Source of the DNA: Actinomadura sp. NBRC 104412
GTDB taxonomy: Bacteria; Actinomycetota; Actinomycetes; Streptosporangiales; Streptosporangiaceae
Reading direction: 5' to 3'
Length of the DNA: 64,000 bases
Assembly (NCBI RefSeq): GCF_030269515.1
Contig: NZ_BSTM01000013.1
Coordinates: 1-64,000, forward strand
Shown here in pieces: positions 60,384-64,000 of this stretch (positions within the stretch are counted from its first letter, which is position 1; each line of letters begins with the position of its first letter). A program made the position numbers and the translations under genes. The notes under the pieces are model-generated. The model was given only the letters and a program-made list of their open reading frames with translations, had not been told where the DNA came from and ran no database searches.

Positions 60384-60400
60384 TTGCACTCCGAGTGCAA
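60384..60400. promoter_or_regulatory. TetR-type operator, copy 2
   Basis: TTGCACTCCGAGTGCAA, perfect 8-bp arms around C, in the divergent gap between the DUF3068 and MFS genes; arms identical to the site at 56839. Confidence 0.85.
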
Positions 60401-60520
60401 GTGCGCCACTATTTACCTGGAGAACATCAAACGGAAACATCCCACCGGCGCCGGACCGGCCTTGCTCGAAGGCGGGCGGAGGATGTCCGATCGTTATGCC
60501 CGCGCAGTTGGGAAAGACAG

Positions 60521-61900
60521 ATGCTCAAGGACGACTTCGAAAGCCGCCGAGCACCGGACCTGGTGCCGCCCCGGCACGGGTCCGGCTCACCCGCCGACCA
60601 CGCGCCCTACGGGTGGAAGCCCCTGGCGGTCGTCGCGGCGGCAGGGTTCATCGACCGTTTCGAGCACCAATTGCTGCCCGGTGTGCTTCCTTTCATTCAG
60701 GACGAGTGGGGATTCGGCGACACCGCGGCGGGGCTGCTGCCACTGGGCGGGGCGCTGGCCGCGATCACGCTGACCCCGCTGGCCGGCTACCTCGCCGACC
60801 GGTACCGCCGCACCCGTATCCTCACCGTCATCGTGCTGTGCTGGGCGGTCGTCACGCTCGCCTCCAGCCTGGCCACCGGGTTCGCGATGTTCTTCGTCAT
60901 CCGGCTGCTGCTGGCGACTTCCGAGGGCTTCTACGGCCCGCTCTCCGGAAGCCTGCTCGCCGATTTCTATCCCTCGCAGAGCCGGGCGAAGGCGTACGGC
61001 TGGAGAGGGCTCACACCGTATCTCGCGGGCATCGGCGTCGTGGTCGGCGGGCTGCTGGCACAGCTTTTCGGCTGGCGGGCCGCCTTCGTCATCGCCGCCA
61101 TTCCTGGACTGATAGTCGCCGCGATGTGCGCGCGTTTGAAGGAACCACCGCGCGGCCTGCTCGACCGGATGGCCGGTGCCGCCGACGCGACCGCGGGCGA
61201 GAATGATTCCGGCGCCGCCACGGATACCGTGCCGGACAACTCATCCGGCGGCCCGCGCGAACACCCGAGCTTCTGGCGGCAGCTCCGGCAGGTGCCGGCG
61301 ATCCCCACGATCGCCCTGCTCTCGACCGCCTTGGCGGCTGTGACCTTCGGCCTCTCCGGAATCTCCTACTGGATGCCCACCCTCATCCATCGCGAGTTCG
61401 GCGTCAGCGAGGGGCTCGCGGCGTCGGTGAGCGGGTCGGTCACGGTGGTCGGGGTCGTGGCGGGCGTGATGACCGGAACCTGGCTCGGCCGCCGCTGGCA
61501 CGACCGGCGCAACGCCGGCCGCCTGCTGACCGGAGGCAGCGGGATCGTGATCGGCGGCATCATCCTCTTCACGGCGATCTCGATGTCTTCGCTCTGGGCG
61601 CTCGCCGGACTGCTCCTGCTGTCGAAGGCGGCCATGGCGATGGCGATCCCCAACCTCACCGCCTCCATGGCCGACGTGCTGAACGCGTCCTCGCGCGGAC
61701 TCGGGTTCGCGGTCGTGCACGTGTTCGGCGCCTTCGGTGTCGCCTTCGGCCCGCTGCTGGTCGGCGCGATCTCGGACCGGACCGGATCGATGATCACGGC
61801 CATGTACGCGCTGGCCGTTCCCTTGCTGCTGGGCGGGCTTCTGACGATCACGGCACGCCTGTCCTTCGAACGCGACCGGGTCCGCGCGCTCGCGCGCTGA
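60521..61900 (+). CDS. MFS transporter
   Basis: 459 residues from ATG 60521 (GGGAAAGAC upstream). Twelve hydrophobic segments; the first loop motif GYLADRYRRTRILT (MFS motif A) and SEGFYGPLSGSLLADFYPSQSRAKAYGW in TM4-5 place it with the metabolite:H+ symporter/anion subgroups. A hydrophilic loop of about 60 residues (200-260) separates the two halves. Likely imports or exports the compound handled by the TetR regulon. Confidence 0.9.
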   Translation: MLKDDFESRRAPDLVPPRHGSGSPADHAPYGWKPLAVVAAAGFIDRFEHQLLPGVLPFIQDEWGFGDTAAGLLPLGGALAAITLTPLAGYLADRYRRTRILTVIVLCWAVVTLASSLATGFAMFFVIRLLLATSEGFYGPLSGSLLADFYPSQSRAKAYGWRGLTPYLAGIGVVVGGLLAQLFGWRAAFVIAAIPGLIVAAMCARLKEPPRGLLDRMAGAADATAGENDSGAATDTVPDNSSGGPREHPSFWRQLRQVPAIPTIALLSTALAAVTFGLSGISYWMPTLIHREFGVSEGLAASVSGSVTVVGVVAGVMTGTWLGRRWHDRRNAGRLLTGGSGIVIGGIILFTAISMSSLWALAGLLLLSKAAMAMAIPNLTASMADVLNASSRGLGFAVVHVFGAFGVAFGPLLVGAISDRTGSMITAMYALAVPLLLGGLLTITARLSFERDRVRALAR

Positions 61901-62033
61901 GGACCACCCACCCCGACACCGATCCGGCCGATTCACCCCACCCAAGGGCGCTCAACGTTCCACCGCGCCCTGACTCCATTTTCTCCTGCCCGGAAGTCAG
62001 CGAACTCCGGGTGGGTCCCGAGGAGGCAGTCAG

Positions 62034-63110
62034 ATGCTGAACACGACACAAGGCACCACCCCCAAAACGGCGTCCAGAAGAACATCAATCCTCACTCTGA
62101 TCATCGCGGTCGTCATGCTCTTCGGACCGGCGCCCGGCGCTCTCGCCGGGCTCGCCGCCGAGCCCACGCCGCCCACGCAGCCCGCGTCCGGCCCGGGAGG
62201 TGCGGACTACCAGTGGTCGGCGTCCACCGTTCGCCGCATCACCTTCACCGACCGCACCAAGGACTACTGGGTCTTCGGCCCCTCGGGCTGGCAGGGAAGC
62301 GGACCCGCGCCTTCGACCGCGCCCCTGGTCGCCCTCCTGCACGGGTGGCTCGGCGACGACCCTCAGTGGTACGAAGACTGGATCGCGCACCTCGTACGCA
62401 AGGGGAACGTGGTCATCTTCCCGCGCTTCCAGACGAGCGCGCTGACACCACCGCGGGAATTCACGTCCAACGCCATCTACTCCATCAAGCACGCGCTGGC
62501 GCCGTCCAGCCCGGCGTTCCCCGCCGGGTCCGTGCTGCCCGACACCACGCTCGGGATGACGCTCATCGCCCACTCCTACGGCGGGCCGGTCAGCGCCAAC
62601 ATCGCCGCCCGCTGGTCGGCGGAGTCGCTTCCGCAGCCCAAGGCGATCCTGTTCGCCGAGCCTCACAACGGGACCATCGATTCGTCCCTGGCCGGCATCC
62701 CCGCCACGACCAAGATCGGCTGCCTGGTCGGTGACGTGGACACGATCGTCGGCCGCACCGGCTGCGACGCGCTCTGGGACCTGACCGGCCACGTTCCCGT
62801 GACCAACCGCAACTACCTGTGGATGTTCAACGACACGCACGGGACCCCGGATCTCATCGCCGATCACCGCGTGCCGACCAGCAACAGGGACGGTGCCGTG
62901 GTCGACGCGCTGGACTGGTACGGCATCTGGAAACTCGGGGACGCGCTGCGCAACTGCGGCTTCTTCGGCACCGACTGCGACTACGCGCTCGGGAACACGG
63001 CGCGGCAGACCTCGCTCGGCGCGTGGAGCGATGGGGTGCCGGTCCGTCCGCTGTCCGTCTCGACCACCAAGCCGCCCTGCCCGCCGGGCAGCGGCACGAA
63101 GGGCTGCTGA
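62034..63110 (+). CDS. secreted alpha/beta hydrolase
   Basis: 358 residues from ATG 62034 (GAGGAGGCAGTC upstream). A signal peptide with hydrophobic core ILTLIIAVVMLFGPAPGALAGLA precedes a hydrolase fold: VALLHGWLGDDPQWYEDWIAHLVRKG (oxyanion region) and the nucleophile elbow LIAHSYGGPVSA (Ser about 183). Four Cys in the last third may form disulfides. Extracellular esterase or lipase activity is likely; specificity unknown. It is followed one base later by the next gene. Confidence 0.85.
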   Translation: MLNTTQGTTPKTASRRTSILTLIIAVVMLFGPAPGALAGLAAEPTPPTQPASGPGGADYQWSASTVRRITFTDRTKDYWVFGPSGWQGSGPAPSTAPLVALLHGWLGDDPQWYEDWIAHLVRKGNVVIFPRFQTSALTPPREFTSNAIYSIKHALAPSSPAFPAGSVLPDTTLGMTLIAHSYGGPVSANIAARWSAESLPQPKAILFAEPHNGTIDSSLAGIPATTKIGCLVGDVDTIVGRTGCDALWDLTGHVPVTNRNYLWMFNDTHGTPDLIADHRVPTSNRDGAVVDALDWYGIWKLGDALRNCGFFGTDCDYALGNTARQTSLGAWSDGVPVRPLSVSTTKPPCPPGSGTKGC

Positions 63111-63111
63111 C

Positions 63112-64000
63112 ATGCCGGGAAAACTCGTCAAGGCAACGGCCCTGGCGTTCCTGGTGCTGGCCTCACTGGGGGCGTCCTCGCTCCACGCCGCCCCTCGCGC
63201 CCTGGACCGGCTCCCGTCGGTCTACGGGCCAGGCTGGTCCGCCGCCCACGCCGACGCCAAGAACACCGACTATTCACCGGTAACGGGCGCGAGAGACCTG
63301 ACCCAGGCATGGCAGCGCAGCTTCCCAGGCAGCATCTATCTGGGCGCGACCAACGACGCCTCCGGGCGGGTGTACGTGACCACGAACGGCCTGGGATGCC
63401 ACCTGCACGCGCTCGACGTGACGACCGGGAGAACGGTGTGGTGCTCCAGCGAGGTCGATCGCCAGGCCGTCGCCTCCTCCGCCCTTCTCGACCGGGACGG
63501 ACATCTCTATCTCGCCGACGGCGAGGCCATGCACTCGTTCGACGCCGACGGGAGCGTCCGATGGGAGACCCCCATCGTCGGAACGCCGCTCTCGGCACAG
63601 TTCACACCCGCCGGCAACCTCATCTTCATCACTCACATCGGGCGGATCTACGTACTGAACCGCGCGACCGGCCAGCCCATCCTCCCGCCCATGGAACTCA
63701 TCCCGGGCGCGCCTGTGACCGACGACACAGGGGCATGCATGCGCGGCACCGAAGAATGCCCGTCCTCCAACACCCTCGCGGTCGACCTCGACACCGGCCG
63801 CATCTTCTTCACCTTCTGGGACAAGGGCGCGCCGAGCGCCGACATCCGGGCCATGCAACTGGACGAGGGAACCAGCCCTTCGATCCGTCCACTGTGGAAG
63901 AACGAGTCGTTGCCCGGAGGAAGCGCGACCAGTCCAGACCTGTCGGCGGACGGATCCCGCGTCTATGTCGGCGACAACGAAGGCGGAATCCACGCCCTGG
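63112..64000 (+). CDS. secreted PQQ-like beta-propeller protein (runs off the window)
   Basis: The first 296 residues of a protein open to the window end. A signal peptide (VKATALAFLVLASLGASSLHA) is followed by repeated propeller blades: GRVYVTTNGLGCHLHALDVTTGRTVWCSSEV, GHLYLADGEAMHSFDADGSVRWET, IGRIYVLNRATGQPI, SRVYVGDNEGGIHAL. These are PQQ-binding-like WD repeats used for protein or ligand binding outside the cell. Adjacent to, and probably co-transcribed with, the secreted hydrolase. Confidence 0.8.
   Translation, partial: MPGKLVKATALAFLVLASLGASSLHAAPRALDRLPSVYGPGWSAAHADAKNTDYSPVTGARDLTQAWQRSFPGSIYLGATNDASGRVYVTTNGLGCHLHALDVTTGRTVWCSSEVDRQAVASSALLDRDGHLYLADGEAMHSFDADGSVRWETPIVGTPLSAQFTPAGNLIFITHIGRIYVLNRATGQPILPPMELIPGAPVTDDTGACMRGTEECPSSNTLAVDLDTGRIFFTFWDKGAPSADIRAMQLDEGTSPSIRPLWKNESLPGGSATSPDLSADGSRVYVGDNEGGIHAL

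Noticed and set aside
1..64000. CRISPR arrays, rRNA operons or riboswitches
   Set aside because: No regularly spaced direct repeats, rRNA-like sequence or recognisable riboswitch core seen; the only tandem repeat (46889-46970) is too short and contiguous to be CRISPR.

Overview
The window reads as chromosome of a high-GC actinomycete. Codon third positions are strongly G/C, GTG starts are frequent, many genes overlap by ATGA/GTGA, and the families present (DUF3068, DUF1214, YCII with an ECF sigma factor, RbsA-type ABC transporters) are typical of that group. An Actinomadura-like member of the Streptosporangiales is my guess; the sequence alone does not prove a genus.

Layout. 1-3 kb is a graveyard of mobile DNA: the 3' part of a tRNA-Pro gene (an attachment-site scar), two small genes of the kind carried by actinomycete integrative elements, the last ~50 codons of a tyrosine integrase, an IS3-type insertion sequence with three frameshifts, and a methyltransferase tail. 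3.1-11.6 kb is a seven-gene minus-strand operon: aldehyde dehydrogenase, FAD 2-hydroxyacid oxidase, LigI-like amidohydrolase, benzoylformate-decarboxylase-like ThDP enzyme, Ldh2-type dehydrogenase, siderophore-interacting flavoprotein and a MetE-like protein. 12-17 kb is a minus-strand tetrahydrofolate one-carbon operon: LigM-like O-demethylase, MetF, a miniature LigM remnant, PurU, a truncated FolD and a second GcvT-fold protein. It faces a LacI regulator across a tandem palindromic operator. 18.1-25 kb holds a meta-cleavage-type operon (extradiol dioxygenase, aldehyde dehydrogenase, FAH-family enzyme, VOC protein, alpha/beta hydrolase, GlcG/HbpS protein, second MetE-like protein) preceded by a LysR gene and a textbook LysR box. 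25.1-29.9 kb is an RbsABC-type transporter, a carboxymuconolactone-decarboxylase-family protein and a cupin.

Taken together, 3-30 kb looks like a catabolic island for a methoxylated aromatic compound. Oxidation and decarboxylation of an aryl 2-hydroxyacid side chain, THF-dependent O-demethylation with recovery of the methyl group as formate, and extradiol ring cleavage would fit the enzymes. The substrate is inferred, not shown.

29.9-32.3 kb is a decayed, apparently Zur-controlled siderophore/zincophore locus (carrier plus cyclization NRPS remnant). 32.4-33.7 kb is a divergent HxlR/SDR pair. 34-50.7 kb is a LacI-controlled sugar-acid or glycan island with E1 alpha/beta of a 2-oxoacid dehydrogenase, a TIM-barrel isomerase, an L-rhamnose-mutarotase-like protein, an SDR, two enolase-superfamily enzymes, an RbsABC-type transporter, a Gfo/Idh/MocA oxidoreductase and a 1233-residue secreted multidomain protein. 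Four copies of a CTGGAAWCGWTTCCAG-like operator mark this regulon.

50.7-56 kb is mixed housekeeping: a winged-helix regulator with a membrane protein behind GTTTCC-N5-GGAAAC sites, msrB-msrA, a deletion scar joining an ECF sigma fragment to an MFS fragment, a MOSC protein and an SPFH/NfeD pair. 56-62 kb is a small TetR regulon bounded by two 17-bp palindromes (TTGCACTC-N-GAGTGCAA), with an alkylsulfatase-like metallo-hydrolase, DUF1214 and DUF3068 proteins and an MFS transporter. The window ends with a secreted alpha/beta hydrolase and the start of a secreted beta-propeller protein.
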